Both the position numbers and the translations under genes were made by a program. A stretch of DNA of 64,000 nt from Buxus sempervirens (taxonomy: Eukaryota; Streptophyta; Magnoliopsida; Buxales; Buxaceae): assembly GCA_947561395.2 (NCBI GenBank), contig OX387182.1, positions 4,946,595 to 5,010,594 on the forward strand, in the 5' to 3' direction. Positions within the stretch are counted from its first letter, which is position 1, and each line of letters starts with the position of its first letter. The notes under the pieces were generated by a model. That model did not search any database, had not been told where the DNA came from, and worked only from the letters and a program-made list of their open reading frames with translations. This document shows positions 46,828 to 58,234 of the stretch, in pieces.

Positions 46828-46930
46828 TCGCATTTATTATGCAGTTTGGCCTAAACCGCAGGCGTAATGCGGTTCAGGCCAGACCGCATATTAAGTGCAG
46901 TCATACCTGGACCGCACTGCAAGTGCGATT
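46828..46930 (-). repeat. Downstream palindromic array of LTR L4
   Basis: AACCGCAGGCGTAATGCGGTT, GACCGCATATTAAGTGCAGTC and GACCGCACTGCAAGTGCG-like units in 100 bp, paralogous to L2 6550-6633 with a different core. Confidence 0.82.
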
Positions 46931-47743
46931 TTTGTCCAATTTTACTGTTTGGCGTCGATTTCGGCCAGGAACAGTTTTGCTAGCCTCCTGGAGTGTCCGG
47001 CGATTTCCATTGGGGGTTCTAGCACATTTTCGGTTGTGCCAACATCTTCATTTGTCTTCAAATCTCCATCTCTCCTCCTTGACATTTCATCACTTGCAAA
47101 CCCACATGCATGGGATTTTAAGAAAGGATATAGAAAGGGGTTACGGGGTACAACAGATGTTATGGGAGGACAAAACCCCTCCTTAATGACTGATTAAAAC
47201 AAACAAAGGAAAGAACAGTGTTAGCTTAATAATAAAAAAAAATGGTATCAACTTAAGCCTTTTGACTAAAAGTTACTCTCCTCTCCCTTCGTATGGAGAT
47301 TCCTCACTTTCATGAGGTCTCTCTTTCTCGTAATGTGCAAAAGAAAGCAAAATGTAGTTAGAGATGAGATATTAAGAATAAAATAAGGAAAAGAACCTTG
47401 AGAAGATACCAAAATCAATAGAATTCCACTTATGTTGAATACAAAGTTATAGAAATGCTTACTGTACCATTACCTGCTTGCTTTGATATGTTGTGATTCT
47501 CCGAGAATTTTGGCAGCGCTTCCGCACTCTCGTTGATTCTCCAAAATGACTTTGAAAAGGGTCTCTCCTACTTCGGGTTAAAAGGGATAGAGGGTAGAGA
47601 CAAAAAGGGTATGGTATAGGGGCAAAATGGTAAAAGCTTCGGGCTAGTAGAGTTTGGACAGAGTAGGGTCGTGGAAAAACACCATAGAGGAGAGGGGGAG
47701 AGCTTATGGGGGTTGGCTTGTTGAAATGGGGGGGCTGGCCCCT

Positions 47744-47751
47744 TATTTATA
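47744..47751 (-). promoter_or_regulatory. TATA box of LTR L4
   Basis: Minus strand GTCTATAAATAAGG; the promoter-side palindromes TGACTGCATTTGAAGTGCGG and GTGACCGCATTT (47760-47857) lie just upstream. Confidence 0.65.
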
Positions 47752-48340
47752 GACTTTTTTCTGTGACTGCATTTGAAGTGCGGTCGGCCGCCCATGTGCA
47801 CGAAATCGCGTCGAATCAACCAGCTGTCGCTCCGTACGGGACACGTGTGACCGCATTTAAAAAGATTCTTATCCGATTTATTAATATCTTTAGATTTTTT
47901 TTAAAATATTATTAGAAAATTAAGATATTTTCTAAAAACAATTATTTTATTTATTTTATTGATTTATTTTGCTTTTTGCTGCTGTTTTTGACACATGGGC
48001 AGTTTTCTTGAAACTTCAACTGTCCATAACTTCTTCGTCCGGTATCCGATTTCAGCAAACTTAGTGCCGTTGGAATCGGCTCGGAACCCACTATCCCAGT
48101 CAAACTTTTTGCTCCCCAAAAGTTTGATTGGTTCATAACTTTCTCATCCGGACTCCAATTCCAGCAAACTCAGTTGCATTAGAATCGTGTCGAAGTGCTC
48201 TTTTCAATGGGATGAAGTTTGATGGCCAAATTCACTTGAATCAAAAAGTCAATTTTTTGACCCCCTCAGGGTTTGACTTTTAGTTTGACTTTTCATTTTT
48301 CTTCATTTTAGGGGTGCAAAAATCAGGTACTAACACCTAC

Positions 48341-48827
48341 TATGGGTGGTAATAGTAATCCTCGGGCCTATAATCTGGATCTCCCTCAATCTCTGCCTCA
48401 GTGCGTAGCTCACCAGGAGGATTTGAAAACAAATCCGGTAAAACAAAACATGCGTGAGACTTAAAGTCTCAGTAAGTAGCAAACATGCATGTAGAGAATT
48501 AGTTTACGGAATTTTATAATATCATGATAATATTAACAGATATATATATATATATAGTACCAAACGTCAACCAAAATAATTCAATCGGATATGAAGAGAA
48601 ATCCCAAATCAAACATCTCAATCGAGTAACTCATGAAATCAAATCAACTAATACAATCAAATACTGCAAATATGTCTTATTAGGACTCGTGGTTAGCATG
48701 TCTATAAATTAAATTAATGACCACTATCCATTTGCCACCTACACGACTTACAGAAAGAAGCCTAGCTAGGGACATATCAACAAGCGGAGCACCCACGTAT
48801 GGGCTGGCAAGTGACAACCTAACCAAG
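48341..48827 (-). other. E0 segment between L4 and L5
   Basis: Contains GAGACTTAAAGTCTCAGTAAG, a short palindrome often seen near plant LTR ends, then AT-rich DNA. No gene. Ends with CCAAG, the L5 target duplication. Confidence 0.6.
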
Positions 48828-49394
48828 TGTAAGCACCTTATTTTTGCACCCCTGGAATTGCTGAAAATGAAAACCCTGGCAAAAAGTCAAACCCCGAGGG
48901 GACAAAAATTTGACTTTTTGATTAAGTGATATTTGGCCACCTTGCTTTATATCAATGGATAGAGAATCTCGACACGGTTCCAACGCAACTGAGTTTGCAG
49001 GAATCGGGGTCCGGATGAAGGTTCTGCGGGCAATCAAACTTGGGCGAAGCCAAAAGTTGACCTTCTGCCAAAATCCGATCCAGAGGCCTACCCCTAGGCC
49101 ATGGGATAGAGGGCTCCGATACGATTCTAACGCCACTGAGTTTGCCCAGATCGGAGCCCGGATGAAGAAAATATGAGCTGATGAAATTCCCGAGCAGCTA
49201 AACCGGCAATCTGCACACATGGCAAAAAGCTGCACACGTGGCGAGTTGCGCAGGAAAATATCTCGAGGATTAAATCCGTAAATATCCAAACATACGAAAT
49301 ATCCCAGGGACTAAATCCGTGAAAATCCGAGAATATTGGATTAAAGCAAAAATTACCGGGGGCTAAATCTTGATTTTTCGATTCTTTAGACAAA

Positions 49395-49468
49395 CGAGCG
49401 GCCGCATTTAATGATTTCTCATCATGCGGTCGCTCGAGCCAATGTGGCAAGCAAGTGGGCGCCCCTTT
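49395..49468 (+). repeat. Hairpin and GC word upstream of LTR L5 promoter
   Basis: Arms CGAGCGGCCGCAT (49395-49407) and ATGCGGTCGCTCG (49424-49436), 12 of 13 paired. Then GTGGGCGCCCCTTT at 49455-49468, ten bases before the TATA box. Confidence 0.85.
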
Positions 49469-49478
49469 GATTTTCCCT

Positions 49479-49485
49479 TATATAA
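49479..49485 (+). promoter_or_regulatory. TATA box of LTR L5
   Basis: CCCTTATATAAGCC, in the same relative place as in the other LTRs. Confidence 0.6.
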
Positions 49486-50097
49486 GCCGCGCGAAATCTC
49501 GCGCAGGAGGTGGGAAGTTTTTTTTGGAAAAAAAGCTAAGTGTTCGGCATCATTTTTCTGGGCTCGGGGTTTTGAAGATAAAAACCAGACACACAGGCCC
49601 CCTCCCTTCCTCTTCTTCCTCGTCAAATCCGAAGGAGGCCGCGCTCTTGGTGTGAGAAGAAGGTTGCTCCGACGGCCGCTCGCGCGCTCCAAGGAGGCTT
49701 CCTCCACTTCGGAGAGGTGTTAGGAACACCCAGGTAATGTTCTCAATGGCCACTGTTCCAAAATAAATAAGTCCATTGGTATCTGTTATTTTCTGTTATT
49801 TCGTATAGTAGCAGTGATGGTGTGATTCGAGGGGGGAGCATGTTCTCCCTGATGTTTGCATCTTCTGTATCCCATAAAGCCCCCAGTCCCCTTCCTTGCA
49901 TGTTCTGTTAGTGTTTAGGTGTTCGAATTTGCAGGTTTACAAGGAGGTTTGATTTTCATAAAAATGTGTTTAGATTAAATCCAAAACTAGTTGGGAAGTG
50001 TTCTGGGCATGTTAGGAGGCTAGTGGAACAGTTACAGACCGAAAAAAACCGGACAGAGATGGAGATCTCAAAAAAACAGAGAGTTGAAAATCACAGT

Positions 50098-50375
50098 GAC
50101 CTGCCGCCCACCTGGCGCCCACCTGGCGCTCACCTAGGAGGTGGGCGCCCCTTTTAGCTCACTTCCCGCCGAGCTGGCGCCCACCTAGCGCTCAGCTCGC
50201 GCCCACCAAAAAACAGGCGAAATTCTCGCGCCCATCTCGCGCTCACCTCCCACCCATCTCGCGCTCACCCCCCGCCCAGCTCGCGCTCACCTGGTATCGG
50301 GTGAGCGCCAGGTCAAAATTTCGCCCAGATTCTGGCGCCCATCTGGCGCTCACCTCAGGAGGTGAGCGCCAGGTC
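50098..50375 (+). repeat. GC-rich array downstream in LTR L5
   Basis: Repeats of CTGGCGCCCACCTGGCGCTC and CTCGCGCTCACC. GTGGGCGCCCCTTT (50141-50154) is identical to the promoter-side word at 49455-49468. Confidence 0.88.
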
Positions 50376-51579
50376 CAAAACAGGCCGAATTGTCATTTTT
50401 TTTGAAAATTCCAAAAATACCCCTTGTCATACCGCAGGGGGCTTCGCCCCCCGCACCCCCTACCCCTTCACTTCGCCCACAAGGCCCCCGGGTACCTCCC
50501 CTTGGACCCAGCACATTGAGCCATCTTTTTCTTGATAGGGTGTCAATTTTGTGTATTTTCTTATGTGATTATTGCTGAATGTGGGTTTTATTTCCAAACC
50601 GAACCGGATGAACCAATAGGGTTCCCGGGTCACCCGGAAACCCAACATGGGCCATGGACCGACCCGGTCCAAATTGATTTCCGGTGGGCCTTCCAACGGG
50701 GCCCACCAAGCCCGACCAACCCATTCATGCTTAACTAAGATAATAAAAGATTTGAGTGGGCCAGACCACTTGAGGCCCACCCAAGCCCTAATTGGGCCAT
50801 GTATGATTAAAGTAGGATGTGGTTTGGCCGAGACCACGGGTAGGGCCTATCGGGCCCACTAAGCCCATGAACCCCGACCAACTTAGGGTTTCCAAACACT
50901 AAGTCAGGAAGCCTTGGGCTTTCAAGCCCAAGCCCAGGTAAAGGGCCCCAAGCCCAGTACTTGGCCCGTGTTGGCACAGATAAGAAAGATAAAATCAAAA
51001 TCACTTGGCAACCCATTGTGGGGCCCACTCAAGGGCCCACAAAGCAATCCCGGCCCACTTTTGGCATGAAATCCACTTAACTAATCCAACTTGAACTCTA
51101 AAATAAAATCAATTCAAAGTGAGCAAAAATCCAAAAGGGCCACACTTGGCCCACCAAGGGATACCGTGGGCCTTCCAACGGGGCCCACCCCACCAGGCTC
51201 AGATCATCTTAATAAAAAAGATAAAATCAAGTAAAGGGACCCACACCACTTTGGCGGTCCCGCCAGACTTAATCAAAATTGCATGCTGGAATAGGAATCG
51301 GGTGAGTGAGAGACCAAAGTTGACTCAAACCAAGGAAACCTATGGGACCCGTCACTTGACGGGGTGGACTGGGGTGTCTACGGACTTCCCCAGACCGCAA
51401 CCGAGCCCCTACTTAGAATCTCAAAGCCGCAGACCAAAAGCCTTAGTAGAAGAACTTAGGCACCCAGGTGTCTGCCTGCACCCCATCAGGCAGTGGCGAC
51501 TCCAAACAAAACCCCGAGGCACGCATCGTTGTTTTGCGTGCGCCTCGTCGTGCGACCGAAACCGGGTGCGCACACCAAG

Positions 51580-53402
51580 GATCAAGGCAAAGTAGGATTC
51601 CCCACCCACTGCTCGATGAATCACAAGGACTCCCACCGGTTCCCTGCGATGGGGGGTTGCCGCAGCCCTCTGTTCCCCGAGAAGGCCTCACCGATTCCCC
51701 ACAGTGGAATGCTATATGGATAAGGAACTTAAAGCTAATAAGCCAACACCAACACACAGACTAGACTTACTGTGGATCTACACTAAGAACAACGTCCAAT
51801 TAGACGACTCACAATTCAAAACAAACCAATCAAATCAATGAATGAAACCAGTACTTAAACCAAAGCCAAGTGGAATTCCCCATCCATCGCCAAATCACAT
51901 CATAATCCAAGTGGAATTCTTCATCCACTATTAATTCAACCGAGACCAGGTGGAATTCCCCATCCACCGCCAATAAAACAATAAGCCAAAAGCCTTGTCA
52001 AATCATATAAGAGTTTTTTAACATTGCTTTCATAAATCCAAATCGATCAAAACGAACATCATAAAATCCTCAAAACACATTTTGGATGAGTGGGATAGTC
52101 TTAGGATTCCTAAATAAGTCACCATACCAAAAATCAATGGATTCCGAGACAAAAAAGTTTTGGACATAAAAAATATTCCAAGTTTGGTTAAAAATGTTTA
52201 CTTTTGGGTATATAATTTTTCTAGACAAATCTACAAGGAGTTTCAAGCTCAAATTCTGGTTGTAATCTAATGGAGGGTAAACAAATCTTCTGGAATAATA
52301 TGGGCTTCTGGATCATTCATTTGGGTATCAAACTCAAAAAGTGGCTTTGATGAAAATCAGGAAAACTGGAAATTTATGCATGAACTGAAAAGTTGACTTT
52401 TTATTGGTTGAGAATTGGGCCTTGGAAGCATTTTTTTTGGTTCCAAATGAGGGGTAAAACCTTATTTACATCTAAAGACTTAAGTAAATTGAGCAATAAA
52501 TACACAAGACATTGTTCGGGAAAGGGTTTGGGAAGAAAAGGATGAAGAATTGTCAAAAACAGGGTCCACGATTGGTTCTTAAATTAATTGCCCATGGGCG
52601 ATTAGTCTTAACGTTCGAGCGTTAAAGCCAATGTTCGCGTGCCCCAGGTTTAAAACAGGGCCGACGTGCGCACATCCCTCCTCACGATTAATCCTGATTC
52701 GCGATTTGAAATAATAGAGACTAATTTTTTTGGGGTTTTGGCTCAGGATTAATCACCAATTTTCAGGATTGATCGTCAGGTCGGGTTTTCAAATATTTTT
52801 GGCTATTTTCAACACAAAACTCATATAAATCATTTCCAACCTTTCCAACATCAAATAGGATGATCATAAAACATCCCAACATACTTAAAAACACTTTCCA
52901 AAACAGATAATGATCCCAAATCCACATGAACACAAATCCAACCCATGAAACATCATTTAAAATACCAAACTCAAACCCTAATCTGAAATATAATCAATAG
53001 AGGTTACAAATCCATGGTAAATTAATAGAAAACTAAACAAGGTTGTTTTACAACCAAAACCCTACGAATTTTAGAAGCAAAAACCAACATGCAAGATCAT
53101 TTTTTCAAATAAATCAAACCCTAGAGAGAGAATACGAATTTTGTAATACATTTTATTTTGAAGGGTTTGCTACTTACATGTTCATGGAGAAGCACAACTT
53201 CTGTCCAAGCTCTCCTCACCTTCTCCTTCTTCTTGAAGCTTTCAAGTAAGCTCACAATCTTCCTCTCTTGTTCTATATGTTCAAGACAAAAGAAAGTGAG
53301 TTCAAAACTCTTAAAATTTGAGCTAGGGCATCCTTTTATATGCCCAACTTTTGGTCTTTCAAATCTGCCCCTAAACAAAGCTTCTATTCTACTAAAACCC
53401 TA
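51580..53402 (-). other. E0 interior between L5 and the tandem array
   Basis: Repeated AGTGGAATTCCCCATCCA blocks (51870-51975), GATTAATC-rich stretch (52580-52770) and leader-like DNA with the TATA box at 53333-53340 (minus). Open frames here are short and unsupported. Confidence 0.55.
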
Positions 53403-53700
53403 AGGTGTACCTAAGGCATCCTAAGGGGGTATCTTAGTGTTAAGTGGGGGTACCTTAGTGTTATTTAAGGGGGTACTTTGGTGTTTTAAGGGGTACTTTG
53501 GTATTTTAAGGGGTTTTCCTTAGCTATTTCAAGGAGTATATACTTTAGGGGTGCTTGGGAGTACCTTAGTTATACAAGAGGGGGGGGTACCTTAGTTATA
53601 AGAGGGGGTACCTTTGTTATATAAGGGAGTACTTTAGTTTTACAAATGGGGGTACCTTAGCTATAAGGGGGTGTACCATTAGGTAATAAAAGTGGGGTAC
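53403..53700 (-). repeat. ~22-bp GGTACCTTAG tandem array of E0, left part
   Basis: Units such as GGGGGTACCTTAGTTATAAG, degenerate. Interrupted by L6 at 53700/53701; continues at 55677-55883, again interrupted by L7, and ends at about 59415. Confidence 0.85.
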
Positions 53701-55251
53701 TGTGAAATATGGAAAATCAATTTAATGACTTCCTAATCATCACACGGGATTCGTTAAAACAAGGAGTCGCCACCATTCTGTTTAGGTGTGAATGGACACC
53801 AAAAATATCAAATCCAAACAAGAAAGACAAAAACTAGAGTAAAAATAACTCTATTTTAAAATACAAAAAAAAAACCAAAGATGGATAAAGGGATTAGGAT
53901 ATGAACAGGGGAATGTGTTAGGCACTCCTATTTATCCACACAAGGTGGTTGCCAAGTATTGTTCATATTAAAAACAAAGAAAGCTTGCTTAAAATAAAAA
54001 AAACATAAAAGTGACAAAAGTGTATGGTTTTTCATATGAATAGCCCGATTAATTCAGAACCTTCAATATGATTATACCATTCTAAGGGTTTCATGATTAA
54101 AATAAAATTGAGATAAAAATCAAAGAAAACCAACCTAAAGTGAAACCTGAAAAACTAGCTTTAGGTTAAACCATTAAAAGGTTGAAAAACTAAATTGAAA
54201 TCTCTTGATTAAAAAATTGAAGAATAAAGTTCTTTGGAGTACAGATCTGATCCGGATCTCTCATTAGTAGAGAGATAGAACCCCCACTCAACCCATGTTG
54301 ATGAAAAAACATCAAAAGGGAGAGTTTAGACCATAGGATCCTTTCTCCAAGATTAAAACAACTTCAAAATCACATCATGAAACCCTATAGGTTACTTTTA
54401 GGCTTTTGGTTTCAGATTTACCATATAGATCATGGGTAGATCCAGAATCCTAGCCAAATATTACCAAAATCAAGAAAACAGTGATATAGGTGCAATATGT
54501 GTGAAAAACCAAAATTGTAGGAGGAAGTGGGGATCTCACGCTATGAGCAGCACAGATTTATAGGATTCCTCCAGATTCAGAATAAAACTTTTAAAACATG
54601 AACAAAATAGTAAAATAAATCACATATCACAGATTGCAGCACACATGGGCCTATCCTACAGATCCACCCGTTCTCTTTTCCCCTAGCTCTCTCTTCACAT
54701 TTTACGGCTAGAGAGGAGTCTTGAGGTACTTGGAGATAGGTTTGGGGATACAAACACAAACAAGAGGCCTTATTCTACAAAAAAAGAGAAAAGAACAGAT
54801 TATAGGGTTCTATTCTAAGAATCCACTTGTTCCCCTTTCCCTTATCTCTCTCTTCACGTTTTATGGCAAGAAATGAGTCTTGAGGTACTTGGAGATAGGT
54901 TTGGGAATACAAACAAGAAGTTGGCCTTATTCTACAAAAAAAAGAAAAGAACAGATTATAAGGTTCTATTCTAAGAATCCACCTATTCCCATTTCCCCTA
55001 GCTCTCTCTTCACGTTTTACGGTTAGAGAGGAGTCTTGAGGCACTTGGAGGCAGGTTTAGGGATACAAGTATAAACTAGGCCTTATTCTACAGAAATGGA
55101 GAAGATTATACTATTTCTAGAATTAAAAATAGAAAATAAAAGAGAAAAGAAACTTACCTGGATTGAGAAAGCAGAGAAGCAAGGGTTCCCTTCTTCACTT
55201 GGAGCTCTTCAAGCTTCAGATTCTCAGCCCTTTACTTGAGGAGAGGCCTTC

Positions 55252-55259
55252 TATTTATA
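55252..55259 (-). promoter_or_regulatory. TATA box of LTR L6
   Basis: Minus strand GCTTATAAATAGAAG. Confidence 0.6.
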
Positions 55260-55454
55260 AGCAAACCCAGGGGCATGGTTGGTCTCAGGGGTATGCCAAG
55301 ATAGGGTTCTAGAATGTTCCAATTGAGTTAAAAAAGGAGTTAATGTAAATCCATTAAACTACAGAGGATAAACAAGAGGATTCAAATCTCCCAGAGAGAG
55401 ATTTGAGTGTAGATAAGGCTCAGAAATCGAAAAATGATGAATTCGCACAAAAAA

Positions 55455-55570
55455 AAACCTGTACCCGCATATTTAATGCGGTCGTGCCTTGCTCGCATTG
55501 TTAATACGGGCACGGCATGACCGCATATCAACTACGGGCATGACCAGACCGCAGATAAAATGCGGGCATT
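55455..55570 (-). repeat. Palindromic array of LTR L6
   Basis: CCCGCATATTTAATGCGGTC, TTAATACGGGCACGGCATGA, CCGCATATC and CAGACCGCAG...TGCGGGCA: the word is a mix of the CCGCA and CCGTA forms. About 200 bp upstream of the TATA box. Confidence 0.75.
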
Positions 55571-56464
55571 GCATGTTTGACCAAATTTTACACTTTTTTT
55601 ATCTGTTTCAAATCCCAATTACATATTTTTAATTATTTTCTCGTTTTGTAATGCAATTTGGGGTGTCTACAGGTACCTTAGGTAAATCAGAGGAGTACCT
55701 TAGGCAATACAAGGGGGTACCTTAGGTATTTAAGTGGGGTACTTTAGGAATACAAGAGGGTACCTTAGGTATTCAAGTGGGGTACCTTAGGTAAAACAAG
55801 GGGGTAGTTTAGGTATTCAAATAGGGTACCTTAGGCAACACATGGGGGTACCTTAGGTGTACTTGAGTGGTACTTTGAGTAACACTTGTGTCAGCACCTA
55901 TTTTTGCTCCCCCAAAAATGCAGACAATGAAATTCTAATCTATAAAGTCAAACCCTGAGGGGGCCAAAAGTTGACTTTTTGATCAGGTGCAAATTGACCA
56001 CCATACTTCTTTCCATTAAAAAGGAAATTCCGATACGGCTCCCACGCAACTGAGTTTGCTTAAATCGGAGTCCGGATGAAGAAGTTATGAGTTAGTCAAA
56101 CCGTGTGGGGAGCAGAAATTGACTTTCTGCTAAAAATAGAATTTACCGCCATACTCTAGCTCAGTGGATAGAGAATTTCGAGTTGATTCCAACGATGCCA
56201 AGTTTGCTGAAATCGGACATCGGACGAAAAAGTTATGGCTGGTCAAAGTTTCAGAAAAACTGCCCACGTGGCAAAACAGCATCAAAAGGCAGAATAAATA
56301 AATATCAGAGATTAAGTAATTGTTTTATAAAAATATCTTGATTTTTAAATAATATTTTAATAAAAAATCTTGATTTTTGTAATAAAATATTCATAAAATC
56401 GGATAAAATCTTGCTTATAAACTAAATTGAATAAGAGATTTTCAAATCCAGCATTTAAAAAACG

Positions 56465-56618
56465 TGCACGATCGCATTTTAAGTGCGGTTTGGTCATGAC
56501 CGCACTTAAAATGCGGTTCCGACCTTCTAGAAGCTGCCACGCGTTGCTAACTAGCAGATTCGCACGTTTTAAATGCCAACCGCACTTTAAGTGCGGTTCC
56601 TGCACTTTTAGTGCAATT
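56465..56618 (+). repeat. Palindromic array upstream of LTR L7 promoter
   Basis: CGCATTTTAAGTGCGGT, ACCGCACTTAAAATGCGGT and ACCGCACTTTAAGTGCGGT, 30-180 bp before the TATA box. The downstream partner is 58339-58420. Confidence 0.88.
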
Positions 56619-56646
56619 CAAGAGGGTTTGACCGGAAAATTTTGCT

Positions 56647-56654
56647 TATAAATA
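56647..56654 (+). promoter_or_regulatory. TATA box of LTR L7
   Basis: TTGCTTATAAATAGG, as in L1. Confidence 0.7.
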
Positions 56655-57732
56655 GGCCCCAGATGCAATTATTTGGAGGAGGCCTTTTGAACCCTGTCAT
56701 TACCCTGCTGCTCTGGCGATCTGAAACCTCCCTGAAGCTTTGCCCACACATCTAAACTCTTTTTCATCCCCAAAATACCCTTGGATCCCCCTTTTTCTTC
56801 TTCACCTCTCATTTCTATTTATAAAAGAGCAAGAGGAGGTGACTTTTGAGAACGAAGGAGACTTTGAAGCTGCTGTCCACCTTCACTGGAGGATCACAAC
56901 ACTTTTAGATAAAAGTTAACACCAAGGTGAGAAAGCTTGTGATATTTTGTTCGATATAAAGTAAAATAAAGTTCCTTTGAGTTTATTTTTTTGAGTTACT
57001 CTGTATTTATCTCTTTTTATTCATCTCTAACCGTTTTGATTTTATTTTGCAATTTTGCACACTGTGGGAGTCCCCATGGTAAGAGGTACTCCCCATATGA
57101 AGAAATGGGAGGAGAGTATGTCTTTAAAGAAGAAAGGGATGTTTGAATAATCTTAGACCCCATTTGTATCTTGTTAATTCATCTTTCAAAAGAGCGGTTT
57201 GTCCTCTTTTCTCCATTTGATGTATCCTTAAATCCCCCTTTCCCTTCATTTATGGTTTTGTTTGCTCCATTTTTTCCTGTCATATGATTGATCATCGCAT
57301 CATCATGTCATCCCACGCATAGAATAAGATAAAGCGAACATTTTTATTTCCCTTTGTTTATGACCTTAACATGTTTGTACAGGTTGCATGTAAACACCAT
57401 ACACACACCCACGTACAACATCCAAGAGCATACTTAGGGGCTTGTCTTGTCATACATGCATATCACCATGAGTAGCTGTGAATGGTTTCTTGTTTAGCAT
57501 ACTCAATAGACTATCTATATTGATTCCACATGCATTAAAAGTTGTATCAAGCATCATGCATGTAATCTTCTTCATTTACTGTTTGATGAATTTTAAAACA
57601 TCACTTGCACACACGATCATCATTGTTTTGCTTAATTCATATGTGTTTACGTGTGCTAATTTAAGGTATGTGTGGATAATGGATGAAGGTGGTTTGTTTT
57701 AAGCCAAATTTGAGCATTGATACCACTGTGAG

Positions 57733-58234
57733 TAGGGCTGGCAATGGGTCGGATATATATCCGAATCTGACCCGAATCCGATCCGAAATTACCGAATTCG
57801 GATATAGGATTTAGATCCACGGTTCGGATACGGATCTCGAATTTCGAATCCGAATTTTTTTGGATTCGGATTCGGATATACATGTACCGATCCGAAAAAG
57901 ATCCGAACCGAAAACATACTTATAATATATATAAACTTAGCCCAGACCATGGTTCAACTATAAGTTAAAAGGGTTAAATCATCATTTGATCATTAGACAC
58001 TTGGATTTGTGTTAAAATTTATAGTTAAATTTACTTTAATTGTTAAAATTGTTTTTTAAAGTTTCAGGTTCAAACAGGCTCGAATTCGGATTTCGGATAT
58101 TCATTGAATTTCGAATTCGGATTTAAGTATTAAAGATCCGTCGGATATCGGATCAAATTTGAATATCGGTAAACTTTTTTCGGATCGGATTCGGATCTTA
58201 GCAGATCCATATATTCGACCGATTGCCACCCCTA
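57733..58234. mobile_element. Non-autonomous hAT-type MITE (B copy of 1276-1797)
   Basis: Ends TAGGGCTGGCAATGG and TTGCCACCCCTA, flanks ACTGTGAG (57725-57732) and ACTGTAAG (58235-58242). Same site as in unit A, with small internal gaps between the two copies. Confidence 0.9.

Larger units (their letters stand above)
46116..48335 (-). mobile_element. Long solo LTR L4 (minus)
   Basis: Plus-strand start TGTGCGCACC and end GGTACTAACA, flanked by CCTAC at 46111-46115 and 48336-48340. 2220 bp, a single LTR. TATA box on the minus strand at 47744-47751, palindromes at 47760-47857 and 46828-46930, and two AACTCAGTTGCATT-type units near 48010-48200. No genes; the open frames are not conserved. Confidence 0.95.
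48828..51574 (+). mobile_element. Long solo LTR L5
   Basis: Starts TGTAAGCACCTTATTTTTGC and ends GGTGCGCACA, flanked by CCAAG (48823-48827 and 51575-51579). 2747 bp, closest to L3 in reverse. Hairpin at 49395-49436, TATA at 49479-49485, GC-rich array at 50098-50375, and conserved 3' segments with GGCCTTCCAACGGGGCCCAC repeats (50686, 51169) and GTGGCGACTCC near 51492. No genes. Confidence 0.95.
53701..55671 (-). mobile_element. Solo LTR L6 (minus, different family)
   Basis: Plus-strand start TGTGAAATATGG and end GGGGTGTCTACA, flanked by GGTAC (53696-53700 and 55672-55676). The minus strand starts TGTAGACACCCC; GGAGTCGCCACC near 53763 is the reverse of the conserved GGCGACTCC segment near LTR 3' ends. 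1971 bp. TATA box (minus) at 55252-55259, palindromic array upstream at 55455-55570, and 2-3 copies of a ~170-bp unit with AGTCTTGAGGTACTTGGAG at 54660-55080. No genes. Confidence 0.93.

Noticed and set aside
48819-49289. 156-codon minus-strand ORF in LTR L5
   Set aside because: Falls in the repeated AACTGAGTTTGC units of the LTR; a related frame in L3 is broken differently.
46116-51574. L4 and L5 as the two LTRs of one element
   Set aside because: They are in opposite orientation and each has its own distinct 5-bp duplication, so they are independent solo LTRs.
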